From assembly GCA_946414805.1 (NCBI GenBank), contig CAMKPZ010000005.1, positions 1 to 64,000 of the forward strand: a stretch of DNA of 64,000 bases, written 5' to 3'. The notes below the pieces were generated by a model, which saw only the letters and a program-made list of their open reading frames with translations, did not search any database and was not told where the DNA came from. Shown here piece after piece: positions 40,937 through 48,903 of the stretch. How positions within the stretch are numbered: the stretch's first letter is position 1; every line of letters begins with the position of its first letter. The position numbers and the translations under genes were made by a program. The DNA is from an uncultured Bacteroidales bacterium (GTDB lineage Bacteria > Bacteroidota > Bacteroidia > Bacteroidales > Paludibacteraceae).

Positions 40937-41974
40937 ATGTCCAATAACGACAAAATAGAACTGCTTCATTCATTAGCGCAAACTGATTCAGGCTATGCAC
41001 AACTTGTGTCACAAATATCTGATTTGTGGAACGATGCACGCACGCAGGCTATCTCCGCAGTCAACACCTCGCTTCTGGCTGCAAGTTGGCATACCGGTGA
41101 ATACATCGTGGAGTTTGAGCAGAAAGGCAAGTTGAAAGCGGAATACGGCAAGCAACTGCTGACCAACTTGTCTAAAGACCTCACCGTGCGCCTCGGGAAA
41201 GGCTATTCAAGGTCTAATCTCTTCAATATGAGATTGTTCTACACGCATTTCCCAAAAATCCAGACGGTGTCTGGAAAATTGAGCTGGAGTCATTATTTGG
41301 AATTGCTGAAATGCGACGATGAGTTGGAGATGCAGTTCTACATGACTCAAGCGGTGCAGGAGAATTGGTCTGTGCGCGGCTTGAAACGCCAAATCAGCAG
41401 CGGTTTGTTCCAGCGTCTTGCATTGAGTACGGACAAAGAGGGTGTACTTGCCTTGGCGCAGCAAGGATACCAAGTAGCTAAGCCGTCCGACCTTATTCAC
41501 GATCCGTTTGTTCTGGAATTTACAGGTCTTCCAGTGCAGAAACGGTACAAAGAGAGCGAGTTGGAGGCAGCCTTGAAAAAGCACATGGAGACCTTCCTCT
41601 TGGAACTTGGGCGGGGATTTGCATTCATCGGGAGGCAATATGTCATTCCTATCGGAAGCCGCCGGTTCAAAGTGGATTTGGTGTTTTACCATACAATACT
41701 GAAATGCTATGTACTCATCGACCTCAAGCGTGCTGAGATCAAACACCAGGACATCGGGCAGATGAATATGTACCTTAATTATTTCAAAACAGAAATCTGT
41801 CAGCCGGATGATAACCCACCTATTGGTATAGTACTCGGAGCAAAGAAAGATGAATTGCTAATGGAGTACGCACTTGCCGGAATAGACAACAATCTTTTTG
41901 CTGCGCGTTACCAGTTGTATTTGCCGAACAAGGCTGAACTGCAAGAGCAACTGAACCAACTAATGGCAAAATAA
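40937..41974 (+). CDS. DUF1016/YhcG-family PD-(D/E)XK nuclease-like protein
   Basis: A 345-residue protein with both halves of the YhcG family. The N-terminal helical DUF1016_N part has ISAVNTSLLAASWHTGEYIVEFEQ, YGKQLLTNLSKDLTVRLGKGYSRSNLFNMRLFY and LSWSHYLELLK. The C-terminal nuclease fold has FLLELGRGFAFIGRQYVIPIGSRRFKVDLVFYH, then LKCYVLIDLKRAEIKHQDIGQMNMYLNYF, with the PD-(D/E)XK residues in FKVDLVF and IDLK. Family members occur near restriction-modification genes and mobile elements and are suspected to act in defence or DNA repair. Here no such partners exist; instead the gene is bracketed tightly by 82-bp direct repeats, so it looks like a mobile single-gene cassette. Confidence 0.9.
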   Translation: MSNNDKIELLHSLAQTDSGYAQLVSQISDLWNDARTQAISAVNTSLLAASWHTGEYIVEFEQKGKLKAEYGKQLLTNLSKDLTVRLGKGYSRSNLFNMRLFYTHFPKIQTVSGKLSWSHYLELLKCDDELEMQFYMTQAVQENWSVRGLKRQISSGLFQRLALSTDKEGVLALAQQGYQVAKPSDLIHDPFVLEFTGLPVQKRYKESELEAALKKHMETFLLELGRGFAFIGRQYVIPIGSRRFKVDLVFYHTILKCYVLIDLKRAEIKHQDIGQMNMYLNYFKTEICQPDDNPPIGIVLGAKKDELLMEYALAGIDNNLFAARYQLYLPNKAELQEQLNQLMAK

Positions 41975-41979
41975 ATATC

Positions 41980-42061
41980 TCGTCCCTCTCCAAGACGTTA
42001 AACCGGAGAAAGCATCGGTCATATTTGACCGATTAAAAACAAATATAAAAAGCAAACTAAA
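41980..42061 (+). repeat. 82-bp direct repeat, right copy
   Basis: It begins five bases after the nuclease stop codon. It matches the left copy except for A to G in the GAC[A/G]TTAA stretch and G to A in ATATA[G/A]AAAG. The palindrome lies at 42014-42033. Confidence 0.92.
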
Positions 42062-42432
42062 TAACACCCCAAAAAATCCGCCTATGGCATAAAACAACAG
42101 ACAAACAACATACATAAATTATAGCGTTGCGCTGAAACTTGGTACCTTGAAACTGGACACTTTAAGAGTACAAACCGAGAACAAAGCACGATGCTCACGT
42201 TGACAGCGTGGGCTTTGTTCAGCAGATATTGGTTTGTACGGGTAGTCCAGAAATCCCAAGGTACCAATGGAAGCGATACGAAGTACCGCGCTTTTATTGT
42301 GTACCTCTATACAAAAGGACTAAAAAGAACCATGAATATATCACAAAAAAGCAGTAATTTTGCAAACGGAATAAAACGGAGAATGCCGAAAGCCGAATAA
42401 TAAAGTGGAGGCAAAACTAAAATCTAAGTATT
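42062..42432 (+). other. Intergenic region with a 129-bp nested inverted repeat and a promoter
   Basis: Four perfect stems nest between 42139 and 42267: TTGGTACCTTG/CAAGGTACCAA, CTGGAC/GTCCAG, GTACAAACC/GGTTTGTAC and GAACAAAGC/GCTTTGTTC. They are separated by internal loops and enclose an apical loop of 24 bases. Further right, TAATTTTG (42355-42362) with AAAAAAGCAG in front is the likely promoter of the next gene. No protein gene is evident. Confidence 0.8.
42139..42267. ncRNA. Candidate structured RNA or folded DNA element
   Basis: The stems are 11, 6, 9 and 9 bp (42139-42149/42257-42267; 42153-42158/42245-42250; 42168-42176/42231-42239; 42179-42187/42212-42220). Gaps between stems are unequal on the two arms, as in folded RNAs, and one further short stem can form in the apical loop. 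It could be a non-coding RNA, a small non-autonomous element or a recombination hairpin; nothing in the sequence decides which. Confidence 0.45.
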
Positions 42433-42909
42433 ATGGCAAAAACAAAAACAGGAAAAAAGTACATCATTTGTGATGCATTACCTGGTGATCAGGGAAAGAC
42501 TTCTACGCTCGTGGGAGTGTATAATCGGCTATTATCTGATCCTCATTTTCAACTCATCGTACCGAATCCTCCACGACTGAAACGCGATCGATGGGGAATC
42601 TTTGTCGAGAAAAAGACTGGATTAAAGATTCTTATTCAAACACAGGGAGATAAAGATTTTTCTTATGATAGGACAAAGGAGTTTTTGGAAAAGAAAGATA
42701 GCAAAGATATTGATATCATCATTATTGCAAGTCACACGCATGGTTGTACGCTAAATAATGTGCAAGATATTGCAAAAACATATAATTACACTGAAATTTA
42801 TTTCGGGAATTTCAGACCCAAAGACAAATATTCTTGGCAGCCACCATATAGTAATATCATAATGGACACAAACATAGATGCTCTGTATAATCTAATTTGT
42901 AAACTATAA
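42433..42909 (+). CDS. Orphan P-loop-like protein
   Basis: A 158-residue soluble protein. KYIICDALPGDQGKTSTLVGVYNRLL looks like the first strand and a deviant Walker A loop (GDQGKTS), resembling those of ParA/MinD-type ATPases. KDIDIIIIASHTHGCTLNNVQDIA may be the Walker B strand and switch region. No known family is recognised. AT-rich codon use differs from core genes. It has its own -7 promoter box and lies 14 bp before the leucine-rich-repeat gene, so the two may be cotranscribed. Confidence 0.6.
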   Translation: MAKTKTGKKYIICDALPGDQGKTSTLVGVYNRLLSDPHFQLIVPNPPRLKRDRWGIFVEKKTGLKILIQTQGDKDFSYDRTKEFLEKKDSKDIDIIIIASHTHGCTLNNVQDIAKTYNYTEIYFGNFRPKDKYSWQPPYSNIIMDTNIDALYNLICKL

Positions 42910-42923
42910 AAATTTAATCAATT

Positions 42924-44606
42924 ATGAAAACAAAACTTTTTACTTTCTTCCTTGCGCTGGTAGCCAGTGTGGGAACAATTTTCGCTTGGGACTATGAGCG
43001 CGTTCATATCGGTGATTTGTATTACAACCTCGATGCAACGACAAAAACGGCACAGGTCACATTCAAAAGTACTACAATTTATCACTTTAATGAAGGTTGG
43101 ACTATCACCACAGCCAATATTCCTGCTTCTGTAACTTATGGAGGAAAGACATATAGCGTCACCAGCATTGGAGCTTCTGCTTTCCGTGATTGCACCGGTT
43201 TGACCTCTGTGACCATTCCCAGTAGCGTCACAAGAATTGCAGTTGCTGCTTTCTATTATTGCACCAGTTTGACATCTATAGTTGTAGAAAATGGCAACTC
43301 TGTGTATGATAGTCGTAATGATTGCAATGCAATCATAGAAACAGCAACTAATACGCTTATTGTTGGTTGTCAAAGTACCATTATTCCCAATAGCGTCACA
43401 AGCATTGGACTTGGTGCTTTCTGTGGTCGCAGCAGTTTGACCTCTGTGACGATTCCCAATAGCGTCACCAGCATTGGAGAGAGTGCTTTCTATGGTTGCA
43501 GCAGTTTGACCTCTGTGACGATTCCCAATAGCGTCAAAAGTATTGGAAGAGAGGCTTTCTATAATTGCACCGGATTGACCTCAGTGACGATTCCCAATAG
43601 CGTCACAAGCATTGGAGGTAGTGCTTTCTCTGGTTGCAGCGGTTTGACCTCAGTGACGATTGAAGCAGAAACGCCGCCAACATTAGGCTATAGCGTGTTT
43701 ACTTCCACCAATAATTGTCCAATTTATGTTCCTTGCAATGCAGTAAATACCTATAAAAAGGCATCAAAGTGGAATAGTTATGCAGATCGAATTTATAAAA
43801 ACAATGACTGTCCTAGTGATCTTCCTAAAATTACGGTTCGACTTGACCCAAGTAGTTGTTCCAGTTGGACAACAGTTCGTCTATGGGCATGGACAGATGC
43901 AGGCAATATTTTTGATTCGTGGCCAGGGAAGATTGCTAGTAAGGATTCGGAAGGATGGTACTCCTATACATTTGAAGAGGATATTACCTCTGTTAACATC
44001 ATTTGGAATAATGGTACAAACCAAACTGTAGATATAGAAGGGGTGACATCTTCTACATGTTACGCACTCAATAGTACTTCTGGAAAAGCAATCACTGTAA
44101 GTATAGTTGATTGTCCATTAGGTCATGCTGACGAAACAACCACTACCGGCGTAACGGCAACGCCCAATGAGGACAACTCTGTTACGTTAACTTGGCCGGC
44201 AGTAAATGGCGCCGATACGTACACCATCGAAATCAAGAAGAATGGCGTGTCGGTTTGTACGCTTGTCTTTAACGCTTATGGACAATTGATTTCTATAAAC
44301 TTTGCGGCTCCGGCTCGAGACGGTAAAGGACGTAATGTACCGGCAGCAGAGCAATCTGCTAACGGATGGACGTATGTTGTAACCGGTTTGGAAGAAAACG
44401 CATCGTACACATATAGCGTCACGGCGAAAGATGTCAATGGTAATGTGCTGTTGAAGCAGTCGGTTGATTTCTCAACAGGCGAGGAACAAGGCATCGAAGA
44501 TGTAGTAAGCGACCAAGTACAATATACCAAGGTTATTCGTGAGGGGCAGATCTTCATCCTCCGCGGCGATAAGGCTTATACCGTTACTGGTCAAGAGGTG
44601 AGGTGA
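42924..44606 (+). CDS. Secreted BspA-like leucine-rich-repeat protein with starch-binding-like and FnIII-like domains
   Basis: A 560-residue protein. After a signal peptide ending near TIFAW comes an array of about six 23-residue TpLRR units (SIGESAFYGCSSLTSVTIPNSV), some nearly identical at DNA level. A cap domain follows (IYVPCNAVNTYKKASKWNSYADRIY). A beta module resembling CBM26-type starch-binding domains comes next (ITVRLDPSSCSSWTTVRLWAW, WPGKIASKDSEGWYSYTFEED). A fibronectin-III-like domain (VTATPNEDNSVTLTWPAVNGADTYTIEI) leads to the C-terminus GQIFILRGDKAYTVTGQEVR, a tail frequent in Bacteroidales secreted proteins and perhaps a T9SS remnant. A surface-binding role is likely. Confidence 0.85.
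   Translation: MKTKLFTFFLALVASVGTIFAWDYERVHIGDLYYNLDATTKTAQVTFKSTTIYHFNEGWTITTANIPASVTYGGKTYSVTSIGASAFRDCTGLTSVTIPSSVTRIAVAAFYYCTSLTSIVVENGNSVYDSRNDCNAIIETATNTLIVGCQSTIIPNSVTSIGLGAFCGRSSLTSVTIPNSVTSIGESAFYGCSSLTSVTIPNSVKSIGREAFYNCTGLTSVTIPNSVTSIGGSAFSGCSGLTSVTIEAETPPTLGYSVFTSTNNCPIYVPCNAVNTYKKASKWNSYADRIYKNNDCPSDLPKITVRLDPSSCSSWTTVRLWAWTDAGNIFDSWPGKIASKDSEGWYSYTFEEDITSVNIIWNNGTNQTVDIEGVTSSTCYALNSTSGKAITVSIVDCPLGHADETTTTGVTATPNEDNSVTLTWPAVNGADTYTIEIKKNGVSVCTLVFNAYGQLISINFAAPARDGKGRNVPAAEQSANGWTYVVTGLEENASYTYSVTAKDVNGNVLLKQSVDFSTGEEQGIEDVVSDQVQYTKVIREGQIFILRGDKAYTVTGQEVR
43386..43661 (+). repeat. 69-bp tandem repeat array inside the LRR gene
   Basis: The unit beginning CCCAATAGCGTCACAAGCAT recurs every 69 bp (about 43386, 43455, 43524, 43593) with few changes, giving 23-residue LRR units. 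Such homogeneous copies allow slippage or recombination to change repeat number in frame. Confidence 0.8.
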
Positions 44607-44616
44607 CCCTCTTAGG

Positions 44617-44662
44617 CGGAGCGGACACGGTCTTTCTCCCGTTCCGTCGGGAGAACGCTCCG
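44617..44662 (+). terminator. Branched GC-rich hairpin after the LRR gene
   Basis: CGGAGCG (44617-44623) pairs with CGCTCCG (44656-44662), and inside it CTCCCG (44636-44641) pairs with CGGGAG (44648-44653). There is no T-tract directly behind it, so it may be a processing or stability element. Confidence 0.5.
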
Positions 44663-44681
44663 GGTATAGCAACCTTATACG

Positions 44682-44714
44682 AGAGCAAGTGGCTGATAGG
44701 TCACTTGCTCTTGT
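44682..44714 (+). terminator. Probable intrinsic terminator
   Basis: AGAGCAAGTG (44682-44691) pairs perfectly with CACTTGCTCT (44702-44711), with a 10-nt loop, followed by TTGTTATAT. It lies about 75 bp after the LRR gene stop. Confidence 0.65.
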
Positions 44715-45039
44715 TATATAAATCTTAATAATCGTATACTTTTTTGCCCCGAAACAGCCCGAATTTGAGTCGGGTTAATGTCGTGGTTAAGTCGAGGGCA
44801 AGTCGTGGTTAAGCCGTGGTCAGAACAAATCTTAAAAATCGTAAACTTTTTGAGCCGGTGTACGTAAAGACACACTCCTATTGTTCTGATTCGTACTTTC
44901 TCAGGTCGTTCTCAGGACATGGTCCCGTGATGGTCCTGTTCTTATCCGGCAAAAATCCACAATCTTCGCAAAAACGCAAAGAAAATTTGCATGATTCATT
45001 TATTTTTAGTACTTTTGCGGACAATTACCGCTGAAACGG
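44715..45039 (+). promoter_or_regulatory. Spacer with decayed promoter-like repeats and an active promoter
   Basis: Two near-copies of ATCTTAATAATCGTATACTTTTT occur at about 44724 and 44827 (a third lies near 3017). GTGGTTAAG/CAGGAC-type near-repeats fill 44770-44945. The promoter TTTG (44986-44989), 20 nt, TACTTTTG (45010-45017) precedes the next gene. No small gene was identified. Confidence 0.6.
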
Positions 45040-45969
45040 ATGACTATGCGTACACGCGCGATCACATTATTAATAGGTGTATTCCTGTGCAGCCTGCCGG
45101 CTGTTCGGGCGGAGGGTTTGCTGCCGGACTCGGTATGGACCATCCGTCAGAAGGACGGGCATCATCATGCGGAGCAGAACGAGATATGGCTCAGCGCCGA
45201 CCGTCCGGGTGCGGGCACGGGTTCGGAGGTGCTCAACCGCGGTTTCATCCAATGGGAGACGGGTTTCGAGGTGTCTCACACGCCCGGAATACATATGGTG
45301 GCGCTTCCTGAGGCATTGTTGCGTTTCGGCGTGGACAGGCGGGCGGAGTTAAGGCTGGAGTACACCGGATGGATGGCGGTCAATGACAAGCCGGACAGCG
45401 ATCCTGTCACGCATGACCGGTATGCGTATGTACCCTCGCGGCTGAATATAGGGAGTAAGATACTGCTATGCGATCACAGGGGAGGCACTCTTGACCTGCC
45501 CTGGCTTCCCCGCACGGCGCTGCTGCTGAATGTCGGAGCCCCTCTGACGCGCGAGGCGGCGAAGGAAATGCCGCTTTCGGGATCGGTCGATCTGCTATGC
45601 GAACACGAGGTGACGGAATGGTTCTCAATAGGTTACGATCTCGGTGCGTACTGGGAGGAATGGGCTCCTGCTCCGGATGTGTTTGTCTCCCTCTCCCTCA
45701 ACGCGGAGGCGACGGACCGGTTGGGTTTCTTCGTGGAGAGCTATAATATCTTCGATCCCGACGCCCGCGATTACGACACGGGGGCACGCTACACCCATTG
45801 CAATCTCTATCTCGATTTCGGACTCACGTATGCCGTTCATCCGCGCGTTCAACTCGACGCATATTCCGCCATAAGCGTCTATAACACCGAGCCTCTTCTC
45901 TCCGGACCGGCGAACAACGTAGCCGTGGGAATAGGCGTGACATGGCTCATCTGGCATCCCCATTTGTAG
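45040..45969 (+). CDS. Outer-membrane beta-barrel protein (transporter-like)
   Basis: A 309-residue protein. A signal peptide (core AITLLIGVFLCSLPAVRA) is followed by amphipathic beta strands throughout: NRGFIQWETGFEVSHTP, RAELRLEYTGWMAV, YAYVPSRLNIGSKILLCDHRG, ALLLNVGAPLTREAAKEMP, WFSIGYDLGAYWEEW, NLYLDFGLTYAVHPRVQLDAYSAIS and VAVGIGVTWLIW. The pattern fits the Phenol_MetA_deg-type OMP family seen in Bacteroidota. The ligand is unknown. It has its own promoter; the next gene has a separate, apparently activator-dependent promoter 70 bp downstream. The start could also be the ATG six bases further on. Confidence 0.72.
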   Translation: MTMRTRAITLLIGVFLCSLPAVRAEGLLPDSVWTIRQKDGHHHAEQNEIWLSADRPGAGTGSEVLNRGFIQWETGFEVSHTPGIHMVALPEALLRFGVDRRAELRLEYTGWMAVNDKPDSDPVTHDRYAYVPSRLNIGSKILLCDHRGGTLDLPWLPRTALLLNVGAPLTREAAKEMPLSGSVDLLCEHEVTEWFSIGYDLGAYWEEWAPAPDVFVSLSLNAEATDRLGFFVESYNIFDPDARDYDTGARYTHCNLYLDFGLTYAVHPRVQLDAYSAISVYNTEPLLSGPANNVAVGIGVTWLIWHPHL

Positions 45970-45973
45970 GGAT

Positions 45974-46029
45974 TTAAGACAGTCTTAAGAAAAACTTAAG
46001 ACAGTTTTCCGGATTTTTTCGTACTTTTG
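45974..46029 (+). promoter_or_regulatory. TonB-receptor promoter with direct-repeat operator
   Basis: TTAAGACAGT occurs at 45974-45983 and again at 45996-46005, 22 bp apart, with an inverted repeat TCTTAAG-aaaaa-CTTAAGA (45983-46001) between. The -7 box TACTTTTG (46022-46029) has no TTTG 20 nt upstream; that place is taken by the repeats. This is the layout expected for an activator-dependent promoter. Confidence 0.65.
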
Positions 46030-46040
46030 CAGCCGCTTTA

Positions 46041-48338
46041 ATGAAACGGAAGTGGCTCACATATGGTATAGGCCTGCTGATGGCGTCGCGGATAGCGTCG
46101 GCTGCTCCTGCAGGTACGCCTTCTCCGTCAGAGATCTTTCCGGAGGAGGTGGAGTTGCCGGATGTAGAGATATCGGTCTCCAGAACAGGACAGAAACCGA
46201 CCGGATCACAGAGCCAGACAACGGTCATCGATCCCCGTCTTTTGTCGGAGACGCAGGCGCTGACACCGAAAGAGTTAAGCGATCTGGTGCCGAATGTCTA
46301 TATGCCCGATTACGGTTCGGCGATGACCGGCAGTATCTATATCCGCGGATTGGGCAGCCGCATCAACGAACCGGTGATGGCGATGGTGGTTGACGGAGTG
46401 CCGCTGATGGACAAGAACATGTACGACCACGCAATGCAGGATGTCGTGCGGATAGAGATGCTGCGCGGTCCGCAGGCGAGTCTGTACGGCCGTAACTCCC
46501 CTGCGGGCGTGATGGAGATCCGTACGATCCGTCCGCTGGATCTTACCACCCAACTCACCCGCGCGGAGATCACTTACGGTTCGGCGAACACCGTTCATGC
46601 CGCTGCGTCGTATTACCGTCCTCACACCGACCGGTTCGGATTCGGTTTTGCGGCGCATTACCGTCGCACGGACGGGTTCTACACCAATCTCTATGACGGA
46701 AGCAGGGTGGATCACGGTCAGCAGGCGGGCGGACGGTTGGTCTTTGAGGGGCGTCCGTCCGGTTTATGGCGGATCACGGGAGGGGTTTATGCCGACTGGT
46801 TGAAGCAGGGGGCGTTTCCGTATGCCTCCGCCCTCACCGGCAGCATCTGCTATAATCATCCGGCGGGCTACGGGCGGATGGTGGTGATTCCTTCTCTCCG
46901 CGCCGGATACAAGGCGGACGGTTACCGGCTGGATATCACCGCTGCTTATCAGTTCCTGCGCGACCGGATGGAGATGGATCAGGACTACACGGCAGCCGAT
47001 ATCTTCACGCTCACGCAGGCGCAGCACCAGCATAATGCGACCCTTGATGTCCTGTTGCAGAACAGCGACCTCGCGCTGCCCAAAGTTGACGGACATTACC
47101 AATGGCAGGTAGGCGTCAGCGGTTTTGCCAAGCATAACACAATGGCGGCGCCGGTGACTTTCATGCGGGAAGGCATCGGGAATATCATCCTCGCGAACGC
47201 CAACGCAGGCATCCGCCGTGTCTTTCCCGACGACTCGATAGCAATCCGTAACAACACGATCCCGATAGCTGATGATTTTATGCTGTTCAATGCCGGCGGA
47301 GCGATCTATCACCAGAGCCATTTCCGCTTCGGCGGATGGCATCTCAACGCCGGCGTGCGGATCGATTACGAGTTCGCCTCAATGGACTATGACAGCCGTG
47401 CGGAGGTCGATTACCGGTTCACGATGATGATGAGTGATTATGCGCCGGTGCAGACGCGCGTAGCAGGGCGCAAGGAAGCGCATTATATCCAGATTCTGCC
47501 CCGGTTGGCGCTCTCCTATGAAGCGGAAAAATGGTCGGTCTATGGCTACGCGGCCAAAGGGTACAAGGCGGGAGGGTATAACCCTCAGATCTTCTCCACG
47601 ATCACCCAGAACCGCATGATGGACGATCTTGCGGCGGACATGGGTGTTCATCTCACGGGCATCAGCGATCCCCGTTATTCGGATGTGGCGGTCACGGCAT
47701 ACAAACCCGAGAAAGACTGGACCTTCGAGATCGGCGGTCACTGGCGCCCGGCAGAGGGACTGACGGTCGATGCCGATCTCTTCCATATCCAATGCTATGA
47801 CCAGCAGGTGACGGTTTTTCCGAACGGCAAAACCACAGGACGCATGATGGCGAACGCTGCGCGCAGCCGTATATGGGGGGCGGAGATCGCAGCGCAATAC
47901 CGGTGGCAGAAAGGAGACTGGAGCGGTATAGCCGATATTCACTACGGATGGACCGATGCGCGTTTTATCGAGTTCAACGACGGGATCGGCGATTACGCCG
48001 GAAATCATATCCCCTACGCCCCGTTGCACACCTTACGCGGACTCTGCTCCGTGCAATACCGCGTAGGCAAACCATGGCTGCAGGCGGTAAGGGTGGGAAT
48101 CCGCGGCAACATGACAGGCCCGATCTACTGGAACGAGCAGAACGACTGCCGGCAGGGACTCTACGCCCTCTTGAACGCACACATCAGTTTCGAATGGCGG
48201 TATATACAGGTTCAGCTATGGGGAAAGAACCTCACCAACACGCGGTATGATGTCTTTTATTTCCGGTCGATGGGAAATGACTTCCTGCAACACGGCAGGC
48301 CGGTTGAACTCGGCGTGAGCGTCAAGGGGGATATATGA
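46041..48338 (+). CDS. TonB-dependent outer-membrane receptor
   Basis: A 765-residue receptor. The signal peptide ends near ASAAPAG. The segment LPDVEISVSRTGQKPTG probably holds the TonB-box region. The plug domain (about 50-165) includes LTPKELSDLVPNVYMPDYGSAMTGSIYIRGLGSRINEPVMAMVVDGVPLMD and VVRIEMLRGPQASLYGRNSPAGVMEI. The 22-strand barrel includes YAAKGYKAGGYNPQIFS and ends in NTRYDVFYFRSMGNDFLQHGRPVELGVSV. It lacks the N-terminal carboxypeptidase-like domain of SusC proteins and has no SusD partner. It therefore resembles siderophore, haem or cofactor receptors rather than glycan importers. It is followed by a small lipoprotein. Confidence 0.92.
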   Translation: MKRKWLTYGIGLLMASRIASAAPAGTPSPSEIFPEEVELPDVEISVSRTGQKPTGSQSQTTVIDPRLLSETQALTPKELSDLVPNVYMPDYGSAMTGSIYIRGLGSRINEPVMAMVVDGVPLMDKNMYDHAMQDVVRIEMLRGPQASLYGRNSPAGVMEIRTIRPLDLTTQLTRAEITYGSANTVHAAASYYRPHTDRFGFGFAAHYRRTDGFYTNLYDGSRVDHGQQAGGRLVFEGRPSGLWRITGGVYADWLKQGAFPYASALTGSICYNHPAGYGRMVVIPSLRAGYKADGYRLDITAAYQFLRDRMEMDQDYTAADIFTLTQAQHQHNATLDVLLQNSDLALPKVDGHYQWQVGVSGFAKHNTMAAPVTFMREGIGNIILANANAGIRRVFPDDSIAIRNNTIPIADDFMLFNAGGAIYHQSHFRFGGWHLNAGVRIDYEFASMDYDSRAEVDYRFTMMMSDYAPVQTRVAGRKEAHYIQILPRLALSYEAEKWSVYGYAAKGYKAGGYNPQIFSTITQNRMMDDLAADMGVHLTGISDPRYSDVAVTAYKPEKDWTFEIGGHWRPAEGLTVDADLFHIQCYDQQVTVFPNGKTTGRMMANAARSRIWGAEIAAQYRWQKGDWSGIADIHYGWTDARFIEFNDGIGDYAGNHIPYAPLHTLRGLCSVQYRVGKPWLQAVRVGIRGNMTGPIYWNEQNDCRQGLYALLNAHISFEWRYIQVQLWGKNLTNTRYDVFYFRSMGNDFLQHGRPVELGVSVKGDI

Positions 48339-48378
48339 GAATTGAAAATTGAGAATTACAAATCCAAAATTATACATT

Positions 48379-48879
48379 ATGAAAAAGATTTTCTTTATTT
48401 TGGCGGCTGCGGCAATGGTAGCCTGCCAGGGGAACAACCCCGTTAATCCGGAAGAGGACAAGAACACTACGTTTGACAAAGCCCGTTATTTCGAGATTCT
48501 CGGAACCAACACCGTGCCGAACGTAGAAGGCGAGAACAGCGATCAGCCCTTTACGATGGATTCTGTCCGCGCCGAAGTGCTCATCACAACCGACAGTACG
48601 GTTTCGGTCAATCTCTACCAGATCAATTTCTCCAGTAAGATGCCGGTGACGATCGATATGACGATCCCGGATGTGGCGTTCAGCCGTCTCACCAACGGGA
48701 TTGTGCTCAGCGGCGACAGTATCATTCCGATGATGGGTACCCGTCCTGTGGACCGCTATCTGATCAGTCATCTGGACGGTTCGCTTACCGCCGATTCCTT
48801 CCGCATCGTCAATAATTACGGGCCTTATCAGGGTTGCATTTATGCAGGTGCAGTGACAAAGATGCTTGAGAGTAATTAA
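48379..48879 (+). CDS. Lipoprotein accompanying the TonB-dependent receptor
   Basis: 166 residues from MKKIFFILAAAAMVAC (lipobox MVAC, mature CQGNNPVNPEEDKN). The body is beta-rich and of about 130 residues: KARYFEILGTNTVPNVEG, DSVRAEVLITTDSTVSVNLYQINFSSKMPVTIDMTIP, VDRYLISHLDGSLTADSF. It resembles calycin-like or DUF4840-style Bacteroidales lipoproteins but I cannot assign a family. It begins 40 bp after the receptor stop, across a GAATTGAAAATTGAG spacer repeat, so cotranscription is likely. Confidence 0.65.
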   Translation: MKKIFFILAAAAMVACQGNNPVNPEEDKNTTFDKARYFEILGTNTVPNVEGENSDQPFTMDSVRAEVLITTDSTVSVNLYQINFSSKMPVTIDMTIPDVAFSRLTNGIVLSGDSIIPMMGTRPVDRYLISHLDGSLTADSFRIVNNYGPYQGCIYAGAVTKMLESN

Positions 48880-48903
48880 AAAAACACTTTTTTTTGTATT
48901 TTA

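Larger units (their letters stand above)
40848..42061 (+). mobile_element. Candidate mobile cassette: direct repeat, YhcG-like gene, direct repeat
   Basis: The 1,214-bp unit consists of one gene and two nearly identical 82-bp repeats that abut its start (7 bp) and stop (5 bp). There is no transposase and no terminal inverted repeats beyond the internal 20-bp palindrome. Insertion by recombination into an 82-bp target, or duplication of a flanking sequence during insertion, would give this arrangement. Confidence 0.55.

Noticed and set aside
40771..40953. Minus-strand frame ending FHILQHGHLLGGMGG, resembling the C-terminus of HIT-family proteins
   Set aside because: Only the last dozen residues fit. 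The rest lies across the direct repeat and shows no HIT domain. A decayed gene fragment is possible but not supported.
42082..42267. Minus-strand frame starting MVPWDFWTTRTNQYLL
   Set aside because: It coincides exactly with the nested inverted repeat, which explains the sequence better than a protein does.
42139..42267. Integron attC site or retron RNA as an explanation of the nested repeat
   Set aside because: The attC core sites (RYYYAAC/GTTRRRY) are not present at the ends, and no integrase or reverse transcriptase lies in the window. Left as an unassigned structured element.
46041..48338. SusC-type glycan importer and polysaccharide utilisation locus
   Set aside because: No SusD-like gene or glycoside hydrolase is adjacent, and the receptor lacks the N-terminal carboxypeptidase-like domain.
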